From Roseibacillus ishigakijimensis (GTDB lineage Bacteria; Verrucomicrobiota; Verrucomicrobiia; Verrucomicrobiales; Akkermansiaceae): a stretch of DNA of 57,710 nt. Position numbers and translations under genes: made by a program. This document shows positions 24,427-33,723 of this stretch, in pieces (positions within the stretch are counted from its first letter, which is position 1; each line of letters opens with the position of its first letter). A model generated the notes under the pieces. It had not been told where the DNA came from. It was given only the letters and a program-made list of their open reading frames with translations, and did no database searches. The stretch is taken from contig NZ_JAENIO010000026.1 of assembly GCF_016595415.1 (NCBI RefSeq), positions 1 through 57,710 on the forward strand. The letters are read 5' to 3'.

Positions 24427-25815
24427 ATGCAATCACCATCACGGAGGACTTTCCTCAAAATGTCGGGGTTGGCCGGGGCTTCTACCCTCGGGTTTCCAGC
24501 CATTGTGCGCGGGCAAAATTTGAACTCGAAAATCCGCGTCGCCTGCATCGGGGTCGGGGGAAAGGGCCGCAGTGACACCGAGAATGCCGCCCGCTGTGGG
24601 GGCGAAATCGTCGCCCTCTGCGATGTCGATGGCGGTATGATGGCTCCCATGGCCGCGAAGTTCCCCCAAGCCGCGAAATTTGCCGACTGGCGCCAGCTCT
24701 ACGAACAAATGGGGGAGGGATTCGATGCGGTGACCATCTCGGGCCCCGATCACATGCACGGGCCCGCCGGGATTGCGGCCATGCAGATGAAGAAGCATGT
24801 CTTTTGCCAAAAACCCCTCACCCAGACGGTGTGGGAGTCGCGCATGATGCGTAACCTCGTCAAATCCTCGGGGGTGGCGACCCAGATGGGGAATCAAGGC
24901 AGTGCCGCCGATGGACTGCGCCGCTCGGTGGAACTCATTCAGGCTGGGGTGATTGGCAAACCCACCGAATTGCACGTCTGGACCAACCGGCCGGTTTGGC
25001 CTCAGGGCCTGGCGCGGCCCGGTGGTTCCGACCCTATTCCGGAGAATCTCAATTGGGATTGCTGGCTGGGCCCCGCCCAAGAGCGACCCTTCAAGAAGGA
25101 TCTCTATCACGCCTTCAAGTGGCGGGGATGGACGGACTTTGGCACCGGGGCTCTGGGTGATATGGCCTGCCACACCGTCAATATGCCCTTCCGCGCGCTC
25201 AAGCTCGGCTATCCGACCAAGATTGAGTGCGAGATGTCCTCGCGGGTTTATGCTGAGACTTACCCGCTTACTTCGCGGGTGCGCTTCGAGTTTCCGGAAC
25301 GCGAGGGTCTGCCGCCGCTCAAGTTCTGGTGGTATGAAGGCACTCCCGGTGGTTCCATCGATCCCATCCGGCCCTATCCCGAGCTGGTGAACGAAATCGT
25401 GACTTTGCGCGGAGGCCAGATGCCCATCAGCGGAGCGCTCATCGTGGGGGAGAAGGGCAAGCTCTTCTCGCAAGACGACTACGGGCGGGAATTCTACGTG
25501 ATGATGAACGATGAGAAAGGCTACACACAAGGTGACCAACATCCGGCGTGTCAGGGTATCGAGGAGACCATTCCGCGTTCACCGGGTCATGAGGAGGAAT
25601 GGTTCGCGGCCATGCAGGGTGGGCCTGCGGCTTATTCAAATTTTGAGATTGCGGCCTATTTGAACGAGGTGATTTTGCTGGGGTGCATTGCGCAACAAGT
25701 CGGGGAAGGCCATCCCATCGAGTGGGATGGGCCCAACATGCGTTCCCATAACAATGAGACCGCCACCGCTCTCGTCAAACGGGACTACCGGGAGGGCTGG
25801 GCCCCTCAAATCTGA
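24427..25815 (+). CDS. Tat-exported Gfo/Idh/MocA oxidoreductase
   Basis: A 462-residue NAD(P)-dependent oxidoreductase. The Tat signal is SRRTFLKMSGLAGASTLGF, so the enzyme is folded in the cytoplasm with its cofactor and then exported. The Rossmann nucleotide site is VACIGVGGKG at about 38-47, and the EKP-like signature appears as FCQKPL near residue 131. The C-terminal half has the alpha/beta domain of the family (GTGALGDMACH). These exported forms are numerous in Planctomycetota and Verrucomicrobiota and act on sugars; the substrate is unknown. Confidence 0.93.
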   Translation: MQSPSRRTFLKMSGLAGASTLGFPAIVRGQNLNSKIRVACIGVGGKGRSDTENAARCGGEIVALCDVDGGMMAPMAAKFPQAAKFADWRQLYEQMGEGFDAVTISGPDHMHGPAGIAAMQMKKHVFCQKPLTQTVWESRMMRNLVKSSGVATQMGNQGSAADGLRRSVELIQAGVIGKPTELHVWTNRPVWPQGLARPGGSDPIPENLNWDCWLGPAQERPFKKDLYHAFKWRGWTDFGTGALGDMACHTVNMPFRALKLGYPTKIECEMSSRVYAETYPLTSRVRFEFPEREGLPPLKFWWYEGTPGGSIDPIRPYPELVNEIVTLRGGQMPISGALIVGEKGKLFSQDDYGREFYVMMNDEKGYTQGDQHPACQGIEETIPRSPGHEEEWFAAMQGGPAAYSNFEIAAYLNEVILLGCIAQQVGEGHPIEWDGPNMRSHNNETATALVKRDYREGWAPQI

Positions 25816-25834
25816 CAAGCAAGCGCCCTTCTGT

Positions 25835-25854
25835 CCCCGCCCGCGGGGGCGGGG
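25835..25854. terminator. GC-rich hairpin between convergent genes
   Basis: CCCCGCCC/GGGCGGGG with a 4-base loop lies between the oxidoreductase and ppc genes. It has no T-run on either strand, so intrinsic termination is uncertain. Confidence 0.4.
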
Positions 25855-25866
25855 GGAGTTGTTTCC

Positions 25867-28593
25867 TCAACCGGTTTCCTTCAAGCCTGAGGAGATGGCA
25901 TTGATAGTTAGCTGAAGGGCGAGGAAGGTCTGGTTGGCGGTGCCATCCTCATTCTCAGTGGGTGAGCCCGCAGCCCGCCAGTCCTTGAGCAGAGCGATTT
26001 GCTGCCGGTGAAGCTTGCGCAGGGGCTCTTCCCGCAGGGCCAGGGTCTTGTTCATCCGTGGGCGGCGGGTGGCGAAGTCTCCGCCAAGGAAAGTGCCCAC
26101 TTGCTCGCGGGTGCGTTGGAATTCCTCCCGCACGGTCGTCAGGATTCTCTCCCGCAAGGCGTCGTCTTCGCAAAGGGCGGCGTAGCTCTCGATGAGGTCG
26201 AGGTTGGCACTGGCCAGGGAGGTTTCCACATTGGTAAAGACATAGCGGAGAAAGGCGATGTCGCTGAAGGATTCCTGGAGCTTGGCGTAGGTGTCTGGAT
26301 CTTCTTTTTGCAGGGTCTCCAGGCCGCTGCCAACGCCGAACCAGCCGGGGAGGTAGAAGCGGGACTGGGTCCAGGAGAAGACCCAGGGGATGGCCCGCAG
26401 ATCTTTCAAGGAGGGCTTGCCGGTGCGCCGGGACGGACGCGAGCCAAAGGTGCCGACCTCCAAGGCATCGATGGGGGTGGCGGAACGGTGGAAGGTGATG
26501 AAGTCCTCGCTGGTGAGCAGGGCGCGGTAGGCTTGCGAACTGGTTTCGGCCAAGCGGTCGAGGGTGGGGTGGAATGCCTCCGGCACGCCGGTGCGCTGGT
26601 CTTGCATCGCCACCGCTTCGCTCACCCCGGCCATGAGAAGTTCGAGGTGGTAGTGGGCGTTGCCCTCGTGGGAATATTTGCGTGGAAGGACTTCTCCTTG
26701 CTCGGTCAGGCGCACCGGGCCAGTGAGGCAGCCGGGAGGGAGGGCGCGCAGAAACCACTGGGTGGGACCGGCTCCGCGACCGATGGTGCCGCCGCGACCG
26801 TGGAAGAACTGGGGCTCGAGGTAACGCTCGCTGAGCGCTTCCGCCATCTGCTTCTGGGCCCGGTGGATGCCCCATTGGCTGGCAAAGACCCCGGCATCTT
26901 TATTGCTGTCGGAGTATCCCACCATGGCGGGCTGGAGGCTTTCCCCGCCTCCGGACATCAGGTCGCGGTAGCGGCCCAAGATGTCGGCGGCTGCTGCCAG
27001 GTCGTCCCCGGTCTCGAACAAGGGGCTAACGGGGAGGCGCGAGCGCCAGAAGCCGTCCACGTAGTCCGCCAATCCGGCCTCGCGGGCGAAGAGGTGCATC
27101 ACGAGCAGGTCGGAGACTTGCCGGGTCATGGAAATAATGAGCTGACCCAGGGAGTCGGGACCGGCCAACTTCTCTTGTTCGGCGACCACCCGCAGATAGC
27201 CGAGGATGTTCTCGGCCTCTTCGGGGAGCTCGCTGTTGATGGAGAGGAGGGGGCGGCGGTTGGCCAGCTCGGCGAGGAGAAACTCCACCCGCTGTTCCTC
27301 GCTCCAGTCCGGGAAGTTTTCTCCGTCCTCAATGCCCAGGCTTTCGAGGATAGCCGCGAGGGCCTGGTCGTGGCTGCTGGAGTTGTTGCGGATGTCCAGC
27401 TTGGCGAGGTGAAAGCCGAAGACTTCGTTGAGGAGTAGGAGGGGCTCGATCCACTCGCGCGCGGCCAGCTTGGCGCCGGCCTCGCAGAGAGTCCAGCGAG
27501 CCAGTTCGAGGTCTTCCTGGTAGTCCTCACTGGTGGCATAGCCTCCAGAGGTTTGGTTGAGAGAGCGGTCCATTTTTTCCCGCACCAGGTAGAGCCAGCA
27601 GCGCCAGCGCTCGGCTTCATTGCGCTTGGCGATGGCCGTGCCTGCGTCGCCGAGCTCGCGGGTGAGGCGAGCGATGCCCTCTTCCAGCGCGGGAGGGACG
27701 GTGACAAAGGGGATGCTTTCGGTGAGGGCTTCCGCCGACTTGCGGCAGGCCCGGCGATGGAGCCGCAGGGCCTGATAGCGCATTTCCGCAAAGGTGTTGC
27801 GGGTGACTTCTGGGGTGACAAAGGGGTGGCCGTCGCGGTCGCCTCCAATCCAGCTGGCGAAGCTGATGCGGGGATAGGCCCGTGCTTCCCGCAGATTGGC
27901 CAAGGACCAGCCTGCCGCCTCCCAAGCGACTTCCAGAGAGCGGTTGAGCCGGATGACCACCTCGGGGAAGACCTCCCGCAGATAGTAGAGGGCATTGCGG
28001 CGTTCGTCGGCGATGGTGGGACGTTCGACAAAGATTTCGCCCGTTTGCCAGAGACTTTCGAACTCCGCGCTCAGGCTGTCGCGCACGCGCTTTTCGCGCA
28101 GAGGATCGAGGCGGGCATCTTCCCACTCGGCGAGGCGGTTGTAGATGGCGAGGTGCTTTTCGCGCACGAGGGGGCGTTTGGCCTCCGTTGGGTGGGCGGT
28201 CAGCACGGGCTCCACTTCGACTTTGCGAAAGGCCTCAAGGGCCTCTTCTTCGCTGAGGCCCGCTTCCTTCATGCGGGCAATGACGCCGGGCCAGAGTCCG
28301 CGGATGGTTTCGGGGCCAAATTCGGCCCGGCGGATGGCGCGGAACCGCCAGGCCACGCGCTCTTCCACGATGTTGAGGATTTCAAAGGCCAGGGAAGAAA
28401 GCTGGGCCGCTTCGGCCGCGTCTTCGGGATTGTCTTCCAATGGGGAGGTCTCTCCGAGCCAAGGAAGGCGCGAGACGGATTCTTTACTGAGAGGCAGGGC
28501 CCCTGCGAGGGTTGAGGTCACTTCCCGCAGCTCGTCTTCGAGGGCTTGGAATCCGCGGTCAAAGTAGGCTTGGTTCAATCCTTCGTTTGGCAT
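25867..28593 (-). CDS. ppc: Phosphoenolpyruvate carboxylase
   Basis: A 908-residue enzyme that adds bicarbonate to phosphoenolpyruvate to make oxaloacetate, refilling the TCA cycle. The two family signatures are present: PVLTAHPTEAKR with the catalytic histidine, and FHGRGGTIGRGAGP with its glycine-rich loop. The C-terminus ends SSGLKETG, close to the invariant NTG end that closes the active site. Length is slightly above the 880-900 residues usual for bacteria. It is transcribed alone, towards the Gfo/Idh/MocA gene. Confidence 0.97.
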   Translation of the reverse strand: MPNEGLNQAYFDRGFQALEDELREVTSTLAGALPLSKESVSRLPWLGETSPLEDNPEDAAEAAQLSSLAFEILNIVEERVAWRFRAIRRAEFGPETIRGLWPGVIARMKEAGLSEEEALEAFRKVEVEPVLTAHPTEAKRPLVREKHLAIYNRLAEWEDARLDPLREKRVRDSLSAEFESLWQTGEIFVERPTIADERRNALYYLREVFPEVVIRLNRSLEVAWEAAGWSLANLREARAYPRISFASWIGGDRDGHPFVTPEVTRNTFAEMRYQALRLHRRACRKSAEALTESIPFVTVPPALEEGIARLTRELGDAGTAIAKRNEAERWRCWLYLVREKMDRSLNQTSGGYATSEDYQEDLELARWTLCEAGAKLAAREWIEPLLLLNEVFGFHLAKLDIRNNSSSHDQALAAILESLGIEDGENFPDWSEEQRVEFLLAELANRRPLLSINSELPEEAENILGYLRVVAEQEKLAGPDSLGQLIISMTRQVSDLLVMHLFAREAGLADYVDGFWRSRLPVSPLFETGDDLAAAADILGRYRDLMSGGGESLQPAMVGYSDSNKDAGVFASQWGIHRAQKQMAEALSERYLEPQFFHGRGGTIGRGAGPTQWFLRALPPGCLTGPVRLTEQGEVLPRKYSHEGNAHYHLELLMAGVSEAVAMQDQRTGVPEAFHPTLDRLAETSSQAYRALLTSEDFITFHRSATPIDALEVGTFGSRPSRRTGKPSLKDLRAIPWVFSWTQSRFYLPGWFGVGSGLETLQKEDPDTYAKLQESFSDIAFLRYVFTNVETSLASANLDLIESYAALCEDDALRERILTTVREEFQRTREQVGTFLGGDFATRRPRMNKTLALREEPLRKLHRQQIALLKDWRAAGSPTENEDGTANQTFLALQLTINAISSGLKETG

Positions 28594-28733
28594 GGCTCTA
28601 GTTCAGCGGAAAGCAGCTTTCGTGCAAGGTTTTGCTTTCCGGAACCGCGCCTTTTGAGGGAAGTGGGAGAAAAAAGGGGGCCTATCGGTTCTTGCGGAGC
28701 CCGACCCCCAACGGAGTGCGGGCCGGAGAGGGC

Positions 28734-28765
28734 AAAAAAAATCGGGCTCTCAGGGAGAAAGCCCG
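28734..28765 (-). terminator. Terminator of the PfkB kinase gene
   Basis: CGGGCT/AGCCCG with an 11-base loop is followed on the minus strand by ATTTTTTTTG. It lies just after the stop of the kinase gene. Confidence 0.85.
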
Positions 28766-28786
28766 CTTGTTGAGGGGAGAAAGCTC

Positions 28787-29722
28787 TTACCAGCAGCTCA
28801 TCTCGCGGAAGAGCTGGAGACGGCGATTGAGTTCGGCTTCATCCAGTTTTTCCAGGCGGCGGGTGGAGAAGTCTTCGCAGGTGTAGCTGGCGAGGACGGT
28901 GCCGCGCACCACGCCGTCGCGCAGTTCGCTGAAGGAGAATTCGGTCTTGCCGAGGGAGGCGAGGTAGCCGGCCAGACCGCCGAGGAAGGAATCTCCGGCG
29001 CCGGTGGGATCGGCCACTTCTTCCAAGGGGAAGGCATTGCAGCGGAAGATGCCGTGGTTGTCCTCGGGAGGACCGAAGAGCACGGCTCCGAATTCGCCCA
29101 ACTTGATGATGACGTAGCGGGGGCCTTTCTCGCGCAGGATCTTGCCGGCCTTGATGAGATTGCTGGTTTGGGCGAACTCGCGGGCTTCGCTCTCGTTGAT
29201 GACGAGGAGGTCGGCTTTTTTGAGGACCTCGTGGAGGGCGTCATTTGCGATTTCGATCCACAGGTCCATGGTGTCGATGAGGACAAATTTGTCGGCTGCG
29301 GTGCAGGCCTCGATCATTTGCATCTGATTGACGGGAGACATGTTGGCCGCGACCACAATGGGGCTCTCGGCGGCCTTGCCGGGCACTTTGACCGACCAGT
29401 TTTCCAAGACGTTGAGGGCAACGGTGTGGGTTTTGCGGTCGTTCATGCTATTGAAATACTCTCCCGTCCAGGTGAAGGAGGCGCCCTCGGAGTGTTCCAG
29501 AGAGCCTTGTTCAATGCCTTTGCCCGCGAGCATTTCCAGGTGCTCGGAGGGGAAGTCTTTTCCCACGATACCCACCAAGTGAACGGGTTTGGCGAAAAAG
29601 GAGGCTGCCAGCGAGGCGAAAGAGGCAGAGCCGCCGAGGAGGTCCTGGTGTTCGGCCTCTGGAGTTTTGACATTGTCGATGGCTACGGTGCCACCCACCA
29701 CGATGGGAAGAGTTTCGCTCAT
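28787..29722 (-). CDS. PfkB-family sugar or nucleoside kinase
   Basis: A 311-residue ribokinase-superfamily enzyme that phosphorylates a sugar or nucleoside with ATP. The N-terminal glycine motif is LLGGSASFASLAAS, and the C-terminal signature EVADPTGAGDSFLGGLAGYL carries the catalytic aspartate and the anion hole. The substrate cannot be assigned from sequence; the closest visible features are those of the group with short PfkB domains annotated as adenosine- or fructose-type kinases. It is divergent from glmS across 140 bp. Confidence 0.92.
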   Translation of the reverse strand: MSETLPIVVGGTVAIDNVKTPEAEHQDLLGGSASFASLAASFFAKPVHLVGIVGKDFPSEHLEMLAGKGIEQGSLEHSEGASFTWTGEYFNSMNDRKTHTVALNVLENWSVKVPGKAAESPIVVAANMSPVNQMQMIEACTAADKFVLIDTMDLWIEIANDALHEVLKKADLLVINESEAREFAQTSNLIKAGKILREKGPRYVIIKLGEFGAVLFGPPEDNHGIFRCNAFPLEEVADPTGAGDSFLGGLAGYLASLGKTEFSFSELRDGVVRGTVLASYTCEDFSTRRLEKLDEAELNRRLQLFREMSCW

Positions 29723-29862
29723 GGCGGGAAGCCTTGAAGCAAAGGCTTGGAGAACGAAATCAAAAAAAAGGAAAATTGTCCTCAGGCTGGTGAGTTTTGC
29801 CAGTGGATAATTGACGCTTGGTCCCTTGGGGCGAGCTGTTAAAAGCGCTCGCCAAGGATATT

Positions 29863-31719
29863 ATGTGTGGAATCGTCGGATACAGCGGAACTCAGCCTGC
29901 CGCGCCCATTTTGCTCAACGGCCTCAAGCGTCTCGAATACCGGGGATATGACTCGGCAGGCTTGGCCTTGGTCTCTCCGGAAGGAATCCGGGTCGAGAAG
30001 TCACAGGGGAAAGTAGCCAACCTTGTCGAGTTGCTGGGCGACTATGCCAAGGAGCCTTCCTTGGGAGAGGCGACCTCGGGAATCGCCCACACCCGCTGGG
30101 CGACCCACGGGCCGCCCACGACCGTGAATGCCCATCCCCACGCCGCCCGGCCTGCTGGCGAAGAGGGGAATCGCGTGGCCCTCGTTCACAATGGCATCAT
30201 CGAGAATTACAAGGCGCTCAAGGCTCGCCTGGAGGCCGCAGGGCGGACTTTTCTTTCAGAAACCGACACCGAGGTGCTCGCACACTTGGTCGATTCCTAC
30301 TACGAGGGCAATCTGGTGGAAGCGGTCACCAGGGCACTCAAGGAGGTCGAAGGCACCTTCGGGGTGGCCAGCGTGGCGGTGGATGAGCCCGGGGTGATGG
30401 TGGTGGCCCGGCGGGGAAGCCCCATTGTGATTGGCTTGGGCGAGGATGAAACCCTGGTGGCCAGCGATGCCGCTGCCATCCTGCGCTACACCCGCCAGGT
30501 GATCTACCTCGACGACAATGATGTCGCCCGCATCGAGGGGCCCAAAGTGGAGATTCGGAGTCTCGATGCCCTGCCGGTCACCCGGGAAGCGACTCAAATC
30601 GATTGGTCGGATGATGCGGCGGAGAAAGGGGGCTATGCCCATTACATGCTCAAGGAGATCTTCGAGCAGCCGGAATCCATTTGGAATACCATTCGCGGGC
30701 GCATGGATGCTGATCGGGGCAATGCCGTGCTTTCCGGGCTCAATCTCAATCCCCGTGATCTGGCGGATTTGCAGCGGGTTCTTCTCGTCGGTTGTGGCAC
30801 GAGCCTGAATGCGGGTCTGGTGGGGGAGTATGCCATTGAAGAGTTCGCCGGGCTCTTGGCCGAGGTCGAGCAAGCGGCCGAATTCCGCTACCGCAATCCC
30901 ATCGTCGGGGCCAAGGATTTGGTGTTGGCCATTTCTCAAAGCGGAGAAACCGCCGATACCCTGGCAGCGGTGCGCGAAGCGGTGGACAAGGGGGCGTTGG
31001 TTGCAGGCCTGGTCAATGTGGTGGGCTCGACCATCGCTCGCGAAACGGGGCGGGGCATCTATCTCCACGCCGGGCCGGAGATTTCCGTGGCGTCCACCAA
31101 GGCTTTCACCTCCCAGGTCAGTTGCCTCCTCATGATCGCCCTCAAGTTCGCCCGGGCCGCCCGCATGTCGCGCGAACGCGGGGTGCAATTCGTGCGTGAG
31201 ATTGAGGCTATTCCCGAACAGGTCCGTCAGGTGCTGGCCCTCAATGACGAGATTGCCGAGATTGCCGCCAACTACACCTCTGCGGAGAACGCCTTTTTCA
31301 TCGGCCGGGGCTTCATGTATCCGGTGGCGCTTGAGGGAGCTCTCAAGTTGAAGGAAGTCAGCTACATCCATGCGGAGGCCTTTCATGCTGCCGAGCTCAA
31401 GCATGGCTCCATTGCCCTCCTGACGGAGGAGGTCCCGGTGGTCGCGCTGGCTCCGGTGGGTCCGGGCAAAGACAAGACTCTTTCCAACGTCGCGGAGTGC
31501 CGGGCCCGGGGCTCGAAGGTGTTGCTGGTGGCTACCGAAGGGGATGAGGAGGTCGATGATTACGGCGATCACATCATCCGCATTCCCGCCGCTCCGCTGC
31601 ACACTGCGGTCATTCCTGCCGCCGTGGCTCTCCAGCTTTTTGCCTACCACGTGGCCCGCTTGCGGGATTGTGCCATTGATCAGCCCCGCAACCTCGCCAA
31701 GAGCGTGACCGTGGAGTAG
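29863..31719 (+). CDS. glmS: Glutamine-fructose-6-phosphate aminotransferase
   Basis: A 618-residue enzyme that makes glucosamine-6-phosphate from fructose-6-phosphate and glutamine, the first step to UDP-GlcNAc for peptidoglycan and LPS. The N-terminal glutaminase domain begins MCGIVGYSG with the catalytic Cys2 exposed after methionine removal; RYDSAG-like and HTRWATHG segments follow. Two SIS sugar-isomerase domains follow (GCGTSLNAGLVGEY and ENAFFIGRGF), and the C-terminus is QPRNLAKSVTVE. The start is supported by AAGGA six bases upstream and the strict family N-terminus. The DprE1-like gene begins 10 bp later, so glmS leads this operon. Confidence 0.97.
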   Translation: MCGIVGYSGTQPAAPILLNGLKRLEYRGYDSAGLALVSPEGIRVEKSQGKVANLVELLGDYAKEPSLGEATSGIAHTRWATHGPPTTVNAHPHAARPAGEEGNRVALVHNGIIENYKALKARLEAAGRTFLSETDTEVLAHLVDSYYEGNLVEAVTRALKEVEGTFGVASVAVDEPGVMVVARRGSPIVIGLGEDETLVASDAAAILRYTRQVIYLDDNDVARIEGPKVEIRSLDALPVTREATQIDWSDDAAEKGGYAHYMLKEIFEQPESIWNTIRGRMDADRGNAVLSGLNLNPRDLADLQRVLLVGCGTSLNAGLVGEYAIEEFAGLLAEVEQAAEFRYRNPIVGAKDLVLAISQSGETADTLAAVREAVDKGALVAGLVNVVGSTIARETGRGIYLHAGPEISVASTKAFTSQVSCLLMIALKFARAARMSRERGVQFVREIEAIPEQVRQVLALNDEIAEIAANYTSAENAFFIGRGFMYPVALEGALKLKEVSYIHAEAFHAAELKHGSIALLTEEVPVVALAPVGPGKDKTLSNVAECRARGSKVLLVATEGDEEVDDYGDHIIRIPAAPLHTAVIPAAVALQLFAYHVARLRDCAIDQPRNLAKSVTVE

Positions 31720-31729
31720 CCTGCCGACG

Positions 31730-32998
31730 ATGAAAGGAATGGAATCCTGGGGGCGCTATCCCAAGCTGGCTACGGAGAAGGCCTATTGCTGGTGGTTGCA
31801 GGACGTGAGCTTGCAAGAAAACCAGCTGCCGGTTGGCTTGGGGCGTAGCTATGGAGACTCGGGACTGCCCCGGGAAGGGGGAACTGCTCTCGTGATGGAG
31901 CCTTGCCAGCGCTTGGTTAGCTTTGACGAGGCGACCGGAGTCCTGCGGGCCGAGGCCGGGATTTCCTTGGGGAGTCTGCTGCAATGGGCGGTGCCCCGGG
32001 GTTGGTTTTTGCCTGTGGTGCCGGGCACCCGCCACGTCACCTTGGGCGGGGCCGTTGCCAATGATATTCATGGGAAGAATCATCATCGCGACGGCACCTT
32101 TGGCTGTTGGGTGGAGAGCTTTTCTCTCTCTCGCCGCGAGGGCGGCTGGCAAGAAGTGGCTCCCGGGGAAGATTTATTTGAGGCCACCATCGGGGGGCTG
32201 GGCCTCACCGGCGTGATGGGGGAAATCTCCCTGCGCCTGCAAAAAATTCCGGCAGGGGGAGTCATCGAGCAGGAAACGTCTCGCTTCAGCGACTTGATCG
32301 AAGCCTGCGATCAGCTCGAAAAGCTGGATGAGGAATCTCCCATGACGGTGGCTTGGCTGGACCTGGGGAGCCGCGACCGGGTTTCGGGAGTGGCGATGGG
32401 GGGGCGCTTTGTGGAAAGTGAGAAAGAGGCCCGGCTGCGTTCTCCCAAGCTTTCGGTGCCCGTGACAGCACCTGAGTTTTTGCTGAATCCCCTCAGTATC
32501 TCAGCCTTCAATCGCACTTACGACTGGACTCGTCGCAATGGGACCACCCGGGTGGGCTATCCTTCCTATTTTTTCCCCCTCGATGGGGTGGGCCATTGGA
32601 ACCGCCTCTACGGCAAGCGTGGCTTTCTGCAATACCAATTTGTGGTCAAGGAGCGAGAGGCTCTCATTGCGGTGGTGGACGCGGTCTTGCAGTCCCGCCA
32701 ACGTCCTTTCCTGAGTGTTTTGAAGAAGTTCGGCGATCGGCAGTCGCCGGGTTGGCTATCATTCCCGCAGCAGGGCTGGACCCTGGCGATGGACTTTCCC
32801 ATGCGGGGAGAGGAGACCCTGCAGCTGCTGGCGAGGATGGACGAGATCGTGCGGGTGGCGGGGGGACGGCTCTATGCGGCCAAGGATGCCCGCATGGAGG
32901 GGGACTTTTTCCGCGAGAGTTATCCGGACTGGCAGCGGCTTGAAAAATGGCGGGATCCGGCCATCATGTCCGCGTTTTGGCAAAGAGTCAGCTCATGA
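31730..32998 (+). CDS. dprE1: DprE1-like FAD-dependent oxidase
   Basis: A 422-residue flavoprotein resembling decaprenylphosphoryl-ribose 2'-oxidase, which with DprE2 epimerises lipid-linked ribose to arabinose. Visible features: WGRYPK at the N-terminus, the FAD loop GLGRSYGDSG at residues 36-45, GGAVANDIHGKNHH at 106-119, then SFPQQGWTLAMDFP and the catalytic-type lysine K385 in AAKDAR. At the site equivalent to the drug-reactive cysteine of mycobacterial DprE1 there is alanine (TLAMDFP). It is about 40 residues shorter than the mycobacterial enzyme. It is 10 bp from glmS and overlaps the next gene by 4 bp. The real substrate may be another polyprenyl sugar. Confidence 0.85.
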   Translation: MKGMESWGRYPKLATEKAYCWWLQDVSLQENQLPVGLGRSYGDSGLPREGGTALVMEPCQRLVSFDEATGVLRAEAGISLGSLLQWAVPRGWFLPVVPGTRHVTLGGAVANDIHGKNHHRDGTFGCWVESFSLSRREGGWQEVAPGEDLFEATIGGLGLTGVMGEISLRLQKIPAGGVIEQETSRFSDLIEACDQLEKLDEESPMTVAWLDLGSRDRVSGVAMGGRFVESEKEARLRSPKLSVPVTAPEFLLNPLSISAFNRTYDWTRRNGTTRVGYPSYFFPLDGVGHWNRLYGKRGFLQYQFVVKEREALIAVVDAVLQSRQRPFLSVLKKFGDRQSPGWLSFPQQGWTLAMDFPMRGEETLQLLARMDEIVRVAGGRLYAAKDARMEGDFFRESYPDWQRLEKWRDPAIMSAFWQRVSS

Positions 32999-33723
32999 AT
33001 ACCACCGTTATTATCGGCGCCAGCTCGGCATTGGGCGAGGCTTTGGTCCGCTTGTTGGCGGAGCAAGGTGAAGCTCTCTTTCTCACGGGGCGCGACGAGG
33101 CCAAACTGGCCAAGATTGCGGAGGACGCCCGCCTCCGTGGCGCGGCGCGGGTGCGCACCCGGGTGCTGGATCTTCAGAGCTGGGATGGCTCGGTGGATTT
33201 TTTGCGGGAGGTCGGCCAGCTTGCGGCCGTGGTTTTGACCCCGGGGATTCTGAGCGATGAAGAAGGGGATTTTGCCACTTGGCAGAGGGAGGTGTTGGTC
33301 AATTTCACCGCAGTCGCCTACCTCGCACGGGAGTCTTGCTCGCTTCTTGGGGAGCAGCGCAAGGGCGGCTGCCTGCAGGTGGTCGGGTCCGTGGCCGGAG
33401 ACCGGGGCCGCCAGTCCAACGGATTCTATGGCGCGCAAAAAGCCGCGCTGGCCACCTATCTGGAAGCTCTCGCTCATCGCGCCGCTTTGGAACATGCCGA
33501 GGTGCGGGTCCAGTTGATCAAGCCCGGGATGGTGCGCAGCGCGATGACGGCCCACTTGCCCGACTCTCCCCTCTTTTCGCCACCAGAAGCGGTGGCCGCA
33601 GTGATGGCCAAGGCCCTGCGTAAGCGGAAACGGGGAGTGTTCTACGCGCCTTCCTGGTGGCGGGCGGTGATGACGATCATTCGACTCGTGCCCGGAGTGA
33701 TTTTTAAGAAAACCAAACTGTGA
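32995..33723 (+). CDS. dprE2: DprE2-like short-chain reductase
   Basis: A 242-residue short-chain dehydrogenase. The nucleotide site is IIGASSALGEAL at the N-terminus, and the catalytic pair is Y-x3-K in FYGAQKAAL with a serine shortly before (VVGSVAGD). The C-terminus is hydrophobic and basic (WWRAVMTIIRLVPGVIFKK), as in membrane-associated members that act on lipid-linked sugars. Position after the DprE1-like gene, with an ATGA overlap, suggests it reduces the keto intermediate to complete a 2-epimerisation. On its own the sequence only proves the SDR family. Confidence 0.82.
   Translation: MNTTVIIGASSALGEALVRLLAEQGEALFLTGRDEAKLAKIAEDARLRGAARVRTRVLDLQSWDGSVDFLREVGQLAAVVLTPGILSDEEGDFATWQREVLVNFTAVAYLARESCSLLGEQRKGGCLQVVGSVAGDRGRQSNGFYGAQKAALATYLEALAHRAALEHAEVRVQLIKPGMVRSAMTAHLPDSPLFSPPEAVAAVMAKALRKRKRGVFYAPSWWRAVMTIIRLVPGVIFKKTKL

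Noticed and set aside
24327-28640. Short repeat GCAAGGTTTTGCTT seen near 24327 and 28622
   Set aside because: Two copies of a short AT-containing motif are not enough to define a repeat family; it may reflect promoter-like sequence.
29723-29862. Possible glmS ribozyme or riboswitch before glmS
   Set aside because: Only 140 bp shared with a divergent gene, and I cannot see the ribozyme core; the element is mainly known from Gram-positive bacteria.
30256-31650. 464-residue minus-strand frame opposite glmS
   Set aside because: Antisense to a fully conserved enzyme.
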